Shown here piece after piece: positions 19,870 through 28,881 of a stretch of 64,000 bases of DNA; the first letter of the stretch is position 1, and each line of letters begins with the position of its first letter. The notes beneath the pieces were generated by a model. That model was not told the origin of the DNA. It ran no database searches and saw only the letters and a program-made list of their open reading frames with translations. Location of the stretch: positions 124,001 to 188,000 of the forward strand of contig NZ_QVTD01000001.1 in assembly GCF_003429105.1 (NCBI RefSeq). The letters run 5' to 3'. The DNA comes from Peribacillus glennii. Its GTDB lineage: Bacteria; Bacillota; Bacilli; Bacillales; DSM-1321. The translations under genes and the position numbers were made by a program.

Positions 19870-21003
19870 CTATTTCGCAAACACTTCTTCCAACAATTTA
19901 GCTGGATCTTGAAGATAGCCAATGAGAGTCTGCAAGAACCTGGCGGCTGGTGCTCCGTCAATGGCCCTGTGGTCAAATGTCAAGCTGAGAGGAAGCCTTT
20001 TTCTTTCCCTCACTTGTCCGGATTCGAGCACTGCGTCTGTTTCAATCTTTCCCACACCCAGTATGGCAGCCTCAGGCTGGTTGATGATTGGGGTAAAAAA
20101 TTGGATACCGAAGCCTCCAAGGTTTGTTACGGTAAAGGTTGCACCTGACATTTCTTCTGCTGAAAGCATTTGTTGTTTAGCTTTTTCAACAATCTGGCGA
20201 ACTTGGTCTTTTAGCTGCATTAAACCTAATTCGTCCGCATTCTTGACTACCGGGACAAATAGCCCTTCGTCTGCATCCACCGCTACACCAAGATGCACCT
20301 TGCCGTACTGGTGGATTTCTGCCTCAAATACATGAGCGTTCACATCAGGATGTTCCTGCAACGCCTTCGTGGCCGCAAATAATAAAATATCATTCCAGCT
20401 AAGATCGCCTTGAATCCTTTTTCTCTCTCCATCCAATAACGTGACATCCGCCCATGCTGTCTCTGTCAGCTGTGCAGTTGAATGTAAACTACCTGACATC
20501 CGCTTTGCGATTGTTTTCCTGATCCCGGCAAGCGGGATCACTTTATAATCTTTGCCAGTACTTTGCTGGGCCTGTTTTCGGACATCTTCTTCTGTCGGAA
20601 GCCCGTTTTTGCCTGTTCCCTTTACAGATGCGAGATCCACACCAAGCTCCCGGGCTAATCGGCGTATCCGGGGTGACACCCTCACAAACTGTGGTTTTTC
20701 CTGTTCTTCATATGGTGCTTGTTGGTCTGCAGGAGCCATTGCCTGTTTTTCATTCACCACGGATTCTACCCCGGTTGCAAGGGTTGCCAATACATCTCCC
20801 ACTGAGGCAACGTCACCTCTTTGAACCAGGATCTCATTCAGTACACCACTTTCTTCCGCTTCAATTTCAAATGTAGCTTTCTCAGTTTGTATTTCTACCA
20901 GGACATCACCCTTTTCCACTTTGTCCCCTTCCGACTTAAACCAAAACACAATGAGGCTTTCCACCTCTTCGTCAGTCGTTTTCGGCAATTTTACTTCATG
21001 CAT
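19870..21003 (-). CDS. acoC: Dihydrolipoamide acetyltransferase E2 of acetoin dehydrogenase
   Basis: 377 residues. A lipoyl domain (1-78) carries the lipoylated Lys42 in IQTEKATFEI. A peripheral-subunit-binding domain (about 102-140) reads FVRVSPRIRRLARELGVDL. The acyltransferase domain (about 155-377) ends with the catalytic DHRAIDG motif. It transfers the acetyl group produced by E1 to CoA. Neighbours E1-beta and E1-alpha, and the AcoR activator upstream, identify the complex as acetoin rather than pyruvate dehydrogenase. The operon ends here; no E3 dihydrolipoamide dehydrogenase gene follows, so E3 must be supplied from elsewhere. Confidence 0.9.
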   Translation of the reverse strand: MHEVKLPKTTDEEVESLIVFWFKSEGDKVEKGDVLVEIQTEKATFEIEAEESGVLNEILVQRGDVASVGDVLATLATGVESVVNEKQAMAPADQQAPYEEQEKPQFVRVSPRIRRLARELGVDLASVKGTGKNGLPTEEDVRKQAQQSTGKDYKVIPLAGIRKTIAKRMSGSLHSTAQLTETAWADVTLLDGERKRIQGDLSWNDILLFAATKALQEHPDVNAHVFEAEIHQYGKVHLGVAVDADEGLFVPVVKNADELGLMQLKDQVRQIVEKAKQQMLSAEEMSGATFTVTNLGGFGIQFFTPIINQPEAAILGVGKIETDAVLESGQVRERKRLPLSLTFDHRAIDGAPAARFLQTLIGYLQDPAKLLEEVFAK

Positions 21004-21018
21004 GGCAGCTTCCTCCGT

Positions 21019-22041
21019 CTATTCTTCGTTTACTAGTTTAATTGCTTCACGGTAAATTTTGTCCGCATTCGGAAGTACGAATTGCTCTAACGGACGGCTG
21101 TACGGAATAGGGACGTCAGGAATTGCAATCCGTTTCACCGGGGCTTCGAGATCATAAAGCGCCTCTTCTGCAACAATCGCAGAAATTTCCGCTGTAACTC
21201 CATAAGATAAATAATCCTCGTCCGCCACAATTAACCTATGGGTTTTCCTGACAGATTCCAGGATTGTTTCCTTATCGATTGGAGCCAACGATCTCAGGTC
21301 AATGACCTCAGCCTCAATCCCTTCCCTTGCAAGCTTCTCGGCAGCCTCCAATGCATAATGCATCGTCATCTGCAGCCCGACAATCGTTACGTCCCGTCCT
21401 TCCCGGACAACGTTCGCTTTATCCAATGGAACGGTATATGCTTCTTCCGGGACATGAGAAACGGAAGCATCCAGCTGATCCATCCAGCCAAGTCCCTGAA
21501 GGGTTTTGTGGAACATGAAGACGACAGGGTTGTCGTCCCTGATTGCTGAGATCATCATTCCTTTTAAATCATGCGGAGTGGAAGGCGCAACCACTTTCAT
21601 TCCCGGGAGGTGGGCAAATGTAGCATATAAGGTTTGCGAGTGCTGAGCCGCGTCGTTATAACCCCCTCCAACCGCGGTCATTAATACCATTGGGAGCTTC
21701 ACATTCCCTCCGGACATATACTGGATTTTGGCCATATGATTATATATCTGATCCATACAAACACCAAAAAAGTCCACGAACATTAACTCCGTGATTGGAC
21801 GAAGCCCTTCCGCCGCAGCCCCGATTGCAGCCCCGATAAAGGCAGTCTCTGATATGGGTGTATCCATGACACGATCGCCACCGAATTTTTCAAACAGCCC
21901 TTGGGTGGAGCCAAATATTCCCCCATATTTGCCGACATCTTCTCCCAATACGAATACATTTGGATCCCTTTCCATTTCCAAATCAATTGCCTCAGCCATC
22001 GCCTTATTTCCGGTTAACATCCGTTTTTTTACCGCTTCCAT
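21019..22041 (-). CDS. acoB: Acetoin dehydrogenase E1 beta subunit
   Basis: 340 residues, transketolase-like pyrimidine-binding domain followed by the C-terminal domain. Typical motifs are VFVLGEDVGKYGGIFGSTQGL, DTPISETAFIGAAIGAA, and YNDAAQHSQTLYATFAHLPGMKVVAPSTPHDLKGM. It pairs with E1-alpha to cleave acetoin using thiamine diphosphate. The gene starts 26 nt after the acoA stop and ends 15 nt before acoC. Start supported by GAAAGGGG. Confidence 0.93.
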   Translation of the reverse strand: MEAVKKRMLTGNKAMAEAIDLEMERDPNVFVLGEDVGKYGGIFGSTQGLFEKFGGDRVMDTPISETAFIGAAIGAAAEGLRPITELMFVDFFGVCMDQIYNHMAKIQYMSGGNVKLPMVLMTAVGGGYNDAAQHSQTLYATFAHLPGMKVVAPSTPHDLKGMMISAIRDDNPVVFMFHKTLQGLGWMDQLDASVSHVPEEAYTVPLDKANVVREGRDVTIVGLQMTMHYALEAAEKLAREGIEAEVIDLRSLAPIDKETILESVRKTHRLIVADEDYLSYGVTAEISAIVAEEALYDLEAPVKRIAIPDVPIPYSRPLEQFVLPNADKIYREAIKLVNEE

Positions 22042-22067
22042 TTTCTAACCCCTTTCTTGATAATTTC

Positions 22068-23078
22068 TTATTTTGAAAATACGTCTTCCAATGCTTCTTC
22101 CGGTTTTGGATACTCACTTTCCCGTGCGAATGCATAAGCTTCATCCACTTCTTTTTTTGCTGTCGTTTCCAGCGACTCTATCTCCTCTTCAGTGGCGATG
22201 CCCTCTACTATCATTAATTCTCTTAATTTCATGATCGGATCCAGCTTTCGGAGGCCAGGCACTTCTTCCATGTCGCGGTACAGTTCAGGATCACCCTGGA
22301 AGTGTCCCAGATGGCGGTGTGTCTCAATCTCGATAATGGTTGGACCGGCACCGCTCCTTGCCCGCTTGACAGCTTCTTCAGAAACCCTGTACATCTCTAG
22401 CGGGTCATTGTTCGCAACATATGCCCCTGCAATCCCGTAGGCAGCTGCACGCTTATCATTCGACTCGACTGCTGTTGAATCGCGCTTTGATACTGATATG
22501 CCATATGCGTTATCCTCCACAACAACGATCAATGGCAATTTCCAAACAGCAGCCAAATTCAAAGATTCATGGAATCCGCCTGCATTGGCGGCTCCTTCCC
22601 CAACGAAAGTAACGGCAACCCAGTCCTTTCCTTTCTTCTTTGCTGCCAATGCTGCCCCCACCGCATGAGGAATGCCGGCTGCAATGATCCCTCCGCACGA
22701 AAATTTGACATCAGGATCAAATAAATGCATATGGCCTCCTTTTCCTTTTCCAAGACCGGTTACCTTCCCAAACATCTCAGCGGTCATCCTCTTCAAATCC
22801 ACACCCTTTGCAATGGCATGATGATGCGGGCGGTGAGGGGAGGTTACCGTATCTTCTTTTTGAAGATGGGCACAAATTCCCACAGCAGCGGGTTCTTGTC
22901 CGGTACTTAAATGCATTTCCCCAGGAACTGGGCCTGCCCCAATATTAAAAACCGGTTGTTTCCCTTCGTTATACGCTTCCACCATCGTATCTTCGAAATA
23001 GCGGCTTTTGACCATTGTTTCATACATCCATTTCAGCTTTTCAACGGGAATAGTAACCTTTTCGCTTGTCAATGCCAT
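22068..23078 (-). CDS. acoA: Acetoin dehydrogenase E1 alpha subunit
   Basis: 336 residues, thiamine-diphosphate-dependent E1 alpha. The ThDP/metal motif GEGAANAGGFHESLNLAAVWKLPLIVVVEDN is near residue 165, matching GDG-x(23-30)-N in form. PHRPHHHAIAKGVDLKRM and GKGKGGHMHLFD are characteristic. First gene of acoABC, with AAAAGGAGGAATT before the ATG. A sigma-54 promoter lies 48 nt upstream, under control of the adjacent AcoR. Confidence 0.93.
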   Translation of the reverse strand: MALTSEKVTIPVEKLKWMYETMVKSRYFEDTMVEAYNEGKQPVFNIGAGPVPGEMHLSTGQEPAAVGICAHLQKEDTVTSPHRPHHHAIAKGVDLKRMTAEMFGKVTGLGKGKGGHMHLFDPDVKFSCGGIIAAGIPHAVGAALAAKKKGKDWVAVTFVGEGAANAGGFHESLNLAAVWKLPLIVVVEDNAYGISVSKRDSTAVESNDKRAAAYGIAGAYVANNDPLEMYRVSEEAVKRARSGAGPTIIEIETHRHLGHFQGDPELYRDMEEVPGLRKLDPIMKLRELMIVEGIATEEEIESLETTAKKEVDEAYAFARESEYPKPEEALEDVFSK

Positions 23079-23125
23079 GGAAGAATTCCTCCTTTTGTTT
23101 CAAAATTGGTTTCAACAGAATATAT

Positions 23126-23141
23126 TGCAATTTTCATGCCA
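23126..23141 (-). promoter_or_regulatory. Sigma-54 (-24/-12) promoter of acoABC
   Basis: On the minus strand the site reads TGGCATGAAAATTGCA. It matches the TGGCAC-N5-TTGCA consensus with one transition and exact spacing, and lies 48 nt before the acoA ATG. The upstream gene encodes a sigma-54 activator. Confidence 0.85.
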
Positions 23142-23180
23142 TGTTGAAAACGCTTACTTTTTTGCCCTCAAAAAAAGAAA

Positions 23181-23242
23181 CTGTCCCATTTTGATGCATT
23201 TCGTACCAATTATGGTGGCACAGTTGCATCAAAATGGGACAG
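23181..23242 (-). terminator. Large hairpin after acoR; terminator and possible AcoR enhancer
   Basis: Two perfect 18-nt arms (CTGTCCCATTTTGATGCA and its complement) flank a 26-nt loop. On the minus strand the second arm runs into TTTCTTTTTTT, so it terminates acoR. Its centre also lies about 97 bp upstream of the predicted aco start site, the normal range for an activator-binding site. Dual use is inference. Confidence 0.75.
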
Positions 23243-23265
23243 CGTTTTTGACCAAACGAAATACA

Positions 23266-25215
23266 CTAACGAATATTGTACCGTTTCATTTGCCGGTATA
23301 AGGTACTTCTTGAAATCCCAAGGCTTTCGGCTGCCCTGGTAAAATTCCCGTTAAATTTCGTTATAGAATTCAGTAATGCCTGTTTTTTAATTTCATCCTT
23401 TTTTGGCAGGTGGATCGGATCCTGCTGGATCATTATTTTCTTGCCTTTTATTTCTTCAGGAAACACTTCTGTAGTTAGTTCTCCTTTTGTCGATTTTAAA
23501 ATGGCGCGTTCCATAATATTTTGAAGCTCACGGACATTTCCTGGCCAATCATATTGCACTAACAAGTCCATCACTTCAAAAGGAATTTTTGGAATCACTT
23601 TTTGCATGCGAATAGCAAGCTGCCTTGAAAAGTATTCTGCCAATAATGGAATGTCATCCCTGCGTTCTCTCAAGCTTGGCACTTGAATAGGCATAACGTT
23701 TAAACGGAAATACAGATCCTCCCGAAAATTCCCTCTTAGAACTTCCTGCTTTAAATTTTTGTTGGTGGCAGCAATGATCCTAACATTTACCGGCATTACC
23801 TTGGAGCCGCCGATTCGGACAACCTCCCGATTTTGCAATACCCGAAGCAGCAGGACTTGCATTTCCAGCGACATTTCACCAATTTCATCCAGAAATAAGG
23901 TTCCCCCGTCAGCCAGTTCAAACTTGCCGGCATTTCCTCCTTTTCTTGCTCCCGAGAATGCCCCTTCTACGTAGCCAAACAACTCGCTTCCCAGTAAATC
24001 CCTAGGAATTCCACCACAGTTAATTGCCAGGAAAGGGTTTTCCCTTCGGTTGCTTTCATTGTGAATTGCCTGTGCCAGTAAGTCTTTTCCGGTACCGCTT
24101 TCTCCCATAATGAGTACGCTTGACCCAGAACGGGCTGCCAATTTCGCCTCCTCCAGGCATTGGGCGAACCGCTCATTTTTTCCCTTTATATCATCAAAAA
24201 CGACCTTAGCACGGTTTCCGGATAAATGATTGACAAATTGGCGGACCTTTTTTATCCCTTTAATTGTTAATAGGGATCCAATAACAATATCTTTTCTTAC
24301 AATCGGCTTTGCATTTAATAACACAGAAATTTGGAGGCTGGTATTGTTAAGCCTAAGTTTCATTTCCCTGTCATTGATCACCTGATTTGCCATAAGGAAT
24401 GTGCCAAATGTTTTATTCTCGAAGATTTCTGTAATTTTTTTTCCTTCGATTTCACCCGGAAGTAAACCAAGCATTTTCTGGAGTGTCTTATTTGTTTTTA
24501 TGATGCTGCCTGTTTCGTTCATGATAATGATTCCATCACTTAATGTGTTGGTTGTTTCTTCTAAATAACTTTTCATTAGTTCATTCTTTTCTGTTTTTTC
24601 ATTTAACTGCAGTTCATTTTCAATCGCTTTTACCGTTGAAACGACCATGCCGAGTGTATGTGGATGAACTTTTTCAAAAGGGCCGGAAATGTTTAAAACA
24701 CCGGTAATTTCACCATTAGGATCATAAATCGGGGAAGCGGAGCAGGTCCATGATTGTGTTGCTTTGGTATAATGCTGGCAGGAAAATATCTGGATGGAAG
24801 ATCCTTCTTTGATGGATGTGCCGATTGCATTGGTTCCCACAGCCTCTTCGCTCCAATCGGCCCCCTCTATAAACTGAATTTTCTCCGCCTCTTTAAGCGG
24901 GGCGTCATCCCCTATCACCTTCATCAAGCAACCGTTTTCATCGCATAGAATAACAAGAAAGCCAGATCCTTTTACAAGAGAATAGAGAGTATTCATCATC
25001 GGAAGTGAGATTTTGATTAAATCTTGCTTTCTCCTTATCAATTCATTGAACTGCCGTATCGATAATCTTCCTTTCCCAACGGTCTGGAAAGGGTCTACAT
25101 TGAAGTTTCTTGACCGCACCCATGATCTTTCTACAACAGGGTCTGCTTCCGGATGGAATTTTCCCTCTTTGACAAACATTTCCCACATATCGCGCAAGAG
25201 CTCTTGTTTCTTCAC
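23266..25215 (-). CDS. acoR: Sigma-54-dependent activator AcoR
   Basis: 649 residues. A GAF-type sensor (about 60-200) is followed by a PAS domain (about 215-310), an AAA+ domain (about 335-570) and a Fis-type helix-turn-helix at the end (NFTRAAESLGISRSTLYRQMK). Walker A is GESGTGKD (371-378), the sigma-54 contact loop is GAFSGA (418-423) instead of the common GAFTGA, and Walker B is GGTLFLDEIGEM (437-448). It activates the divergently spaced downstream acoABC promoter, sensing acetoin through the GAF domain in known homologues. The start is GTG at 25215 with GGGGAGG upstream. Confidence 0.92.
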   Translation of the reverse strand: MKKQELLRDMWEMFVKEGKFHPEADPVVERSWVRSRNFNVDPFQTVGKGRLSIRQFNELIRRKQDLIKISLPMMNTLYSLVKGSGFLVILCDENGCLMKVIGDDAPLKEAEKIQFIEGADWSEEAVGTNAIGTSIKEGSSIQIFSCQHYTKATQSWTCSASPIYDPNGEITGVLNISGPFEKVHPHTLGMVVSTVKAIENELQLNEKTEKNELMKSYLEETTNTLSDGIIIMNETGSIIKTNKTLQKMLGLLPGEIEGKKITEIFENKTFGTFLMANQVINDREMKLRLNNTSLQISVLLNAKPIVRKDIVIGSLLTIKGIKKVRQFVNHLSGNRAKVVFDDIKGKNERFAQCLEEAKLAARSGSSVLIMGESGTGKDLLAQAIHNESNRRENPFLAINCGGIPRDLLGSELFGYVEGAFSGARKGGNAGKFELADGGTLFLDEIGEMSLEMQVLLLRVLQNREVVRIGGSKVMPVNVRIIAATNKNLKQEVLRGNFREDLYFRLNVMPIQVPSLRERRDDIPLLAEYFSRQLAIRMQKVIPKIPFEVMDLLVQYDWPGNVRELQNIMERAILKSTKGELTTEVFPEEIKGKKIMIQQDPIHLPKKDEIKKQALLNSITKFNGNFTRAAESLGISRSTLYRQMKRYNIR

Positions 25216-25422
25216 ATTTTTCCTCCCCTTTAAGAGTAAATAAGAAATGGAAGATGGAATTGCTTATGTAAGCAGATTTTACAGTAAAGGAAAGTCCGTT
25301 TTGTTTCTAAATGGAGGTAAGAGGAAATAATCATCTATTCATATTATAACTATTACCGGCGGGGTATTCAAAGAATTCTGAAAACTTTAATCAAATTACT
25401 AAAGTAAATTAAATAAATAAAG

Positions 25423-25450
25423 TTGTATATTCATGGTAAAATGGTAGAAT
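25423..25450 (+). promoter_or_regulatory. Promoter of the tRNA-Pro gene
   Basis: TTGTAT, a 16-nt spacer and TAGAAT lie 9 nt before the tRNA 5' end. Confidence 0.55.
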
Positions 25451-25458
25451 ACAAATAG

Positions 25459-25532
25459 CGGGATGTAGCGTAGCTTGGTAGCGCGCATGCATGGGGTGCA
25501 TGAGGTCGCAGGTTCAAATCCTGTCATCCCGA
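25459..25532 (+). tRNA. tRNA-Pro (anticodon GGG)
   Basis: A full cloverleaf folds by eye: acceptor CGGGATG / CATCCCG, D-arm GCGT..GCGC, anticodon stem CATGC / GCATG with loop ATGGGGT (anticodon GGG), T-arm GCAGG-TTCAAAT-CCTGT, discriminator A. No CCA is encoded. It is followed by a strong terminator, so it is transcribed alone. Confidence 0.95.
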
Positions 25533-25543
25533 CTCAAACGACG

Positions 25544-25573
25544 AAAAGGTGTGGAAATTCCCCACACCTTTTT
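25544..25573. terminator. Bidirectional terminator after tRNA-Pro
   Basis: Stem AAAAGGTGTGG / CCACACCTTTT followed by T-runs in both directions. It serves the tRNA (+) and the convergent enolase-superfamily gene (-). Confidence 0.85.
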
Positions 25574-25593
25574 CTCGCTGCACAATGCACAAC

Positions 25594-26709
25594 TCAATAA
25601 GGAGACCCATCCCAAAGATATGCCTTTATTAAATCTGTATTTAACATTACACCAATTCCGGTTCCATTTGGAATGTCCACCCTGCTATTTACTGGCTTTA
25701 AAGGAATGAGTTCAGAAAAGGGGTTCTCCATAACATCCCATTCGACCGGTTCAATTTTACTCCCATCCATTTTACTCCAGGAAGACAGGCTTGCTTGTGC
25801 AAAAAGGGTGTATAATCTCGAAAGTGCCCCGTCAAAGCTATGCGGGGATACTCTGACTCCAAAATGGCGGGCTAGCTGCTGGCTATCCCGAAAATCCTCC
25901 AGGCCATTGCCATGCAAAATATCTGGCTGGATGATATCTAAGGCATTCTCATAAAGCGGCGGCAAGAATTTTTTTGCACTTTTGATATTCTCGCCTCCTG
26001 CAATAGGCACTGATAAAATCGCACGCAGTAATTTATATTCAGGCAAGTTATCTAAAGGCATCGGTTCTTCCAGCCAAAGCAGGTTTGGCCAGTTTGAAAA
26101 ATAACGGTCCCACTTACGGGCCGTTGCCATATCGTAGCTTTGGTTGGCGTCAAGAATTAACTGCACATTTTCCCCGAGCGTCTTTTGCAGTCTCTGAATA
26201 TGGATTAAATCCTCTTGAAATCCCCTTCCGCCTATTTTCAATTTTATTGTGTCAAAGCCTTTTGAAATCGTTCGCTCAACCAGACTGAGCGAACGGTCCA
26301 TCCAATCTTTGCTGTCAGAATATGATTGGAACGAAGCGTATACCGGAATACTGTCTCTAAACTTGCCTCCCCACAGATCACATATTGAGAGATTCGCATA
26401 CTTGGCTGCAATTTCTGTTAATGCCATGCTTACTGCCGCCGCTGCGCGTTGATGCCATTTTTTTATCGTGTTCACTATTTGCAGCCGATCCGTTGCACGT
26501 TTTCCTACTAGGTATGGAATAATCCTTTCATTGAAGCCTACATGTAACGTAGGAAGCCAATCAATACATTCCCCCCAGCCATCTATACCGGATTTCGTGA
26601 TAATGCGTATCAGATAACAACTTCTATATTTCTTATATCCATTTGCATCACCGTATGGTTTAGAAAGTTTATGAAGTAATGGGTACGTTTCGATTCGTTC
26701 AATTTGCAT
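25594..26709 (-). CDS. Mandelate racemase/muconate lactonizing (enolase superfamily) enzyme
   Basis: 371 residues. The N-terminal capping domain is followed by the barrel with recognisable catalytic residues: the KxK pair Lys156/Lys158 in TIKLKIGG, metal ligands Asp187, Glu214 and Glu240, and the base pair Asp263 ([11 protein letters not shown]) with His290 (SPHSFDGA). The KxK plus Asp-His dyad places it in the mandelate racemase subgroup, which holds acid-sugar dehydratases and racemases. The gene is isolated, between tRNA-Pro and a small protein, so context does not help. The first step (proton abstraction alpha to a carboxylate) is family knowledge; the substrate is unknown. Confidence 0.85.
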   Translation of the reverse strand: MQIERIETYPLLHKLSKPYGDANGYKKYRSCYLIRIITKSGIDGWGECIDWLPTLHVGFNERIIPYLVGKRATDRLQIVNTIKKWHQRAAAAVSMALTEIAAKYANLSICDLWGGKFRDSIPVYASFQSYSDSKDWMDRSLSLVERTISKGFDTIKLKIGGRGFQEDLIHIQRLQKTLGENVQLILDANQSYDMATARKWDRYFSNWPNLLWLEEPMPLDNLPEYKLLRAILSVPIAGGENIKSAKKFLPPLYENALDIIQPDILHGNGLEDFRDSQQLARHFGVRVSPHSFDGALSRLYTLFAQASLSSWSKMDGSKIEPVEWDVMENPFSELIPLKPVNSRVDIPNGTGIGVMLNTDLIKAYLWDGSPY

Positions 26710-26888
26710 GTTTTATCCACCTGAAAAAGTTTTTTCAATAAAAGAGACCGCATTCCATATCATACAAGCCGAAATTGTATCCTCTTGAAATCATAATGCA
26801 ATACCTATACCGCATAGACCTCGTAACAATAATATACTTGGTTGAGCAGAAATCAGGACTAATCGTCCAATGATTGATATCATCCAGA

Positions 26889-26923
26889 CCGAAATCCCCG
26901 GGTTTTAGTGCTAGGGATTTCGG
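26889..26923. other. Strong inverted repeat, possible terminator of the 63-residue gene
   Basis: CCGAAATCCC / GGGATTTCGG with a 15-nt loop lies 59 nt past the stop of the small minus-strand gene. There is no clear T-run on the minus strand, so terminator function is uncertain. Confidence 0.45.
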
Positions 26924-26981
26924 TAGGTAAAATATTTTCTATCGATAACATTGGAATTGATGATTGGCTAGTACTTTTATG

Positions 26982-27173
26982 TTAAGGCCTGTTTCCACCA
27001 GCTGGCGGATTGATCATAGGGCCAACAGGAGGCCCGGACGACGCTGAATTAGTGTCTTCAGTATCATCGGGCCTAATATCAGTATTATCTAATTGTGTTA
27101 GTGAGTGGAAGGAATCGTTCCAACTAATATCAACAGTACTGTTTGAATGTTTTTCAGGTGTTTCTTGGCTCAA
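26982..27173 (-). CDS. Small hydrophilic protein with Pro/Gly-rich tail, unknown function
   Basis: 63 residues, not recognised. The sequence is Ser/Thr/Asp-rich with no cysteine and no membrane segment, and ends with a Pro-Gly-rich tail (SSGPPVGPMINPPAGGNRP). The start is TTG at 27173, 9 nt after a perfect AAGGAGG; an ATG just upstream would stop after two codons. The strong ribosome site and sensible composition argue for a real gene. Such short Pro-rich proteins occur among spore-associated proteins in Bacillaceae, but that is only a guess here. Confidence 0.6.
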   Translation of the reverse strand: MSQETPEKHSNSTVDISWNDSFHSLTQLDNTDIRPDDTEDTNSASSGPPVGPMINPPAGGNRP

Positions 27174-27748
27174 ATCATATCTCCTCCTTCTGGTGTGAAT
27201 CCTTTTTAGTATGTTGCATAACGGTTATTAAATTCCACCATTAAATGTTAAAGCTCAACTCACCTTTGCTTAATACTTTCGTCAAAACTCGAGCAATAAA
27301 ATGAATAAGTAGATATTGAGGAACAAAGAAATAATGTAGTTGCCAATAATACTGAAATAAAGGAATTACCGCAGACTGTGCGCATATTTTTCGGACCATT
27401 TCAAAGAAGCTATGATGGAGAAAATAAATTACTGATGTTACGCGTTTAGTTTACTCCACGACACTTCCAAAGCTCAGCGTTGTAGATTGGTTGGCAAAGG
27501 GGGGTATTGATTTTATTTACCAGTCTAGCAATAAAGCAAATATGAAATGCCACAATGAAAATAATAAGCCATGCCCACAAAGTCCCCCCTCCTCTTTCAC
27601 ATGTGCCAATTTATAGCCAGCTTTTCTCAATTTACGCTTCCCTTCCCGAACAAGAAGAAAAGATCTGTGAATGGCTTGAGCATTTATCTTGTTTTAATAA
27701 TTTGTCCAGGCGTATCATTGTTTGGGTACATAAAGGAGGGCATGAACC
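27174..27748. other. Intergenic region
   Basis: 575 bp divergent spacer between the small protein and the EamA exporter. I see no gene, tRNA or recognisable riboswitch. It must hold promoters for both sides; the EamA ribosome site AAAGGAGGG ends it. Confidence 0.4.
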
Positions 27749-28648
27749 ATGAAAAAACTTACACGAACACATACAATCATGCTGCTGGCTTTTCTCGTTA
27801 TTGTATGGGGTGTCAATTGGCCGTTATCAAAGATGGCACTCAGCTATGCACCACCCTTATTATTTGCCGGAATCAGGACCCTTCTGGGCGGTCTTATTTT
27901 ACTTGTATTTGCACTTCCAAGATATAAAAGCCTCCGATTTAAGGAAACATGGCATATTTACGTCGTTTCTGCTTTTCTTAATATTATTCTCTTTTACGGC
28001 CTCCAAACGGTAGGTCTTGGTTCTGCCCCGGCAGGATTGTTTTCAGCGATTGTATTTATTGAGCCGATTTTACTTGGAATTTTCTCTTGCATATGGCTGG
28101 GAGAAACAATGTATAAGTTAAAAATCATCGGATTGGTGCTTGGGTTCTCAGGAGTCGCAATTATAAGCGCAAGCGGATTTTCAGGCAATATATCGGTAAT
28201 TGGCATTATTCTTGCGCTGGGTTCCGCTTTAAGCTGGGCATTAGGCACAGTTTATGTTAAGAAAACAAGTGATCGTGTTGATTCTATATGGATGGTAACA
28301 TTCCAGCTAATTATTGGCGGTATTTTCCTATTAACTCTCGGTAGCGGCTTCGAAAGCTGGTCAAACATCCATTGGGAAATGCCGTTTACAATAAACCTCC
28401 TATTCATCTCTACCTTTGTAATTGCATTTGGATGGCTGGCATTCTTTACACTTGTCGGCTCTGGGGAAGCAAGCAAAGTCGGATCATTCACATTCCTGAT
28501 TCCGCTTATCGCAATTCTGTTCAGTTCTTTCCTTTTAAACGAGCATATTACATTGAATTTATTAATCGGCCTGATACTTATCGTAATCAGTATTTTGTTT
28601 GTTAACATCAAGCTAAAATCACAGACGGGGGCTGGCGTGGGATTATAG
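27749..28648 (+). CDS. EamA family (DMT superfamily) transporter
   Basis: 299 residues with ten predicted membrane helices in two EamA repeats of about 140 residues. Repeat motifs include VWGVNWPLSKMAL near the start, GLGSAPAGLFSAIVFIEPILLGIF at the end of repeat 1, and ASALSWALGTVYVKK-type sequence opening repeat 2. Members export amino acids or other metabolites; the substrate cannot be deduced. AAAGGAGGGCATGAACC precedes the ATG. It is a single gene ending before a bidirectional terminator. Confidence 0.88.
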   Translation: MKKLTRTHTIMLLAFLVIVWGVNWPLSKMALSYAPPLLFAGIRTLLGGLILLVFALPRYKSLRFKETWHIYVVSAFLNIILFYGLQTVGLGSAPAGLFSAIVFIEPILLGIFSCIWLGETMYKLKIIGLVLGFSGVAIISASGFSGNISVIGIILALGSALSWALGTVYVKKTSDRVDSIWMVTFQLIIGGIFLLTLGSGFESWSNIHWEMPFTINLLFISTFVIAFGWLAFFTLVGSGEASKVGSFTFLIPLIAILFSSFLLNEHITLNLLIGLILIVISILFVNIKLKSQTGAGVGL

Positions 28649-28754
28649 TTGATTCCACCAGGCTGCAGCAAAATTTCTTCCAGTTCTAGACGGAGAGACC
28701 GATCTTGCGCAATGCCATATAGAAATTTCTGAAATTCGAATGAACAAAATAAAT

Positions 28755-28812
28755 AATAATTAGTCGGCGACTAGGATAAATAAAATAATTAGTCGGCGAC
28801 TAGGATAAATAA
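28755..28812. repeat. Exact 29-nt tandem duplication
   Basis: Two identical 29-nt copies (28755-28783 and 28784-28812), each containing the odd palindrome TAGTCGGCGACTA. They lie just before the terminator between the EamA and Old Yellow Enzyme genes. Confidence 0.9.
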
Positions 28813-28815
28813 ATT

Positions 28816-28857
28816 AAAAAAGATAATGTCCGCACTTTCGTACGGACATTATCTTTT
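28816..28857. terminator. Bidirectional terminator between convergent genes
   Basis: Stem AAAAGATAATGTCCG / CGGACATTATCTTTT with a 10-nt loop between the EamA gene (+) and the flavin oxidoreductase (-). Confidence 0.85.
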
Positions 28858-28881
28858 GATCGTTCTCGTTGATATTATTTT

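Noticed and set aside
23214..23232. TGGCACAGTTGCA on the plus strand resembles a sigma-54 promoter.
   Set aside because: Only 2 nt separate the TGGCAC and TTGCA elements instead of 5, and it faces away from acoABC.
27230..27748. Possible T-box or riboswitch before the EamA gene.
   Set aside because: No AGGGTGGTACCGCG-type or other known aptamer core is present.
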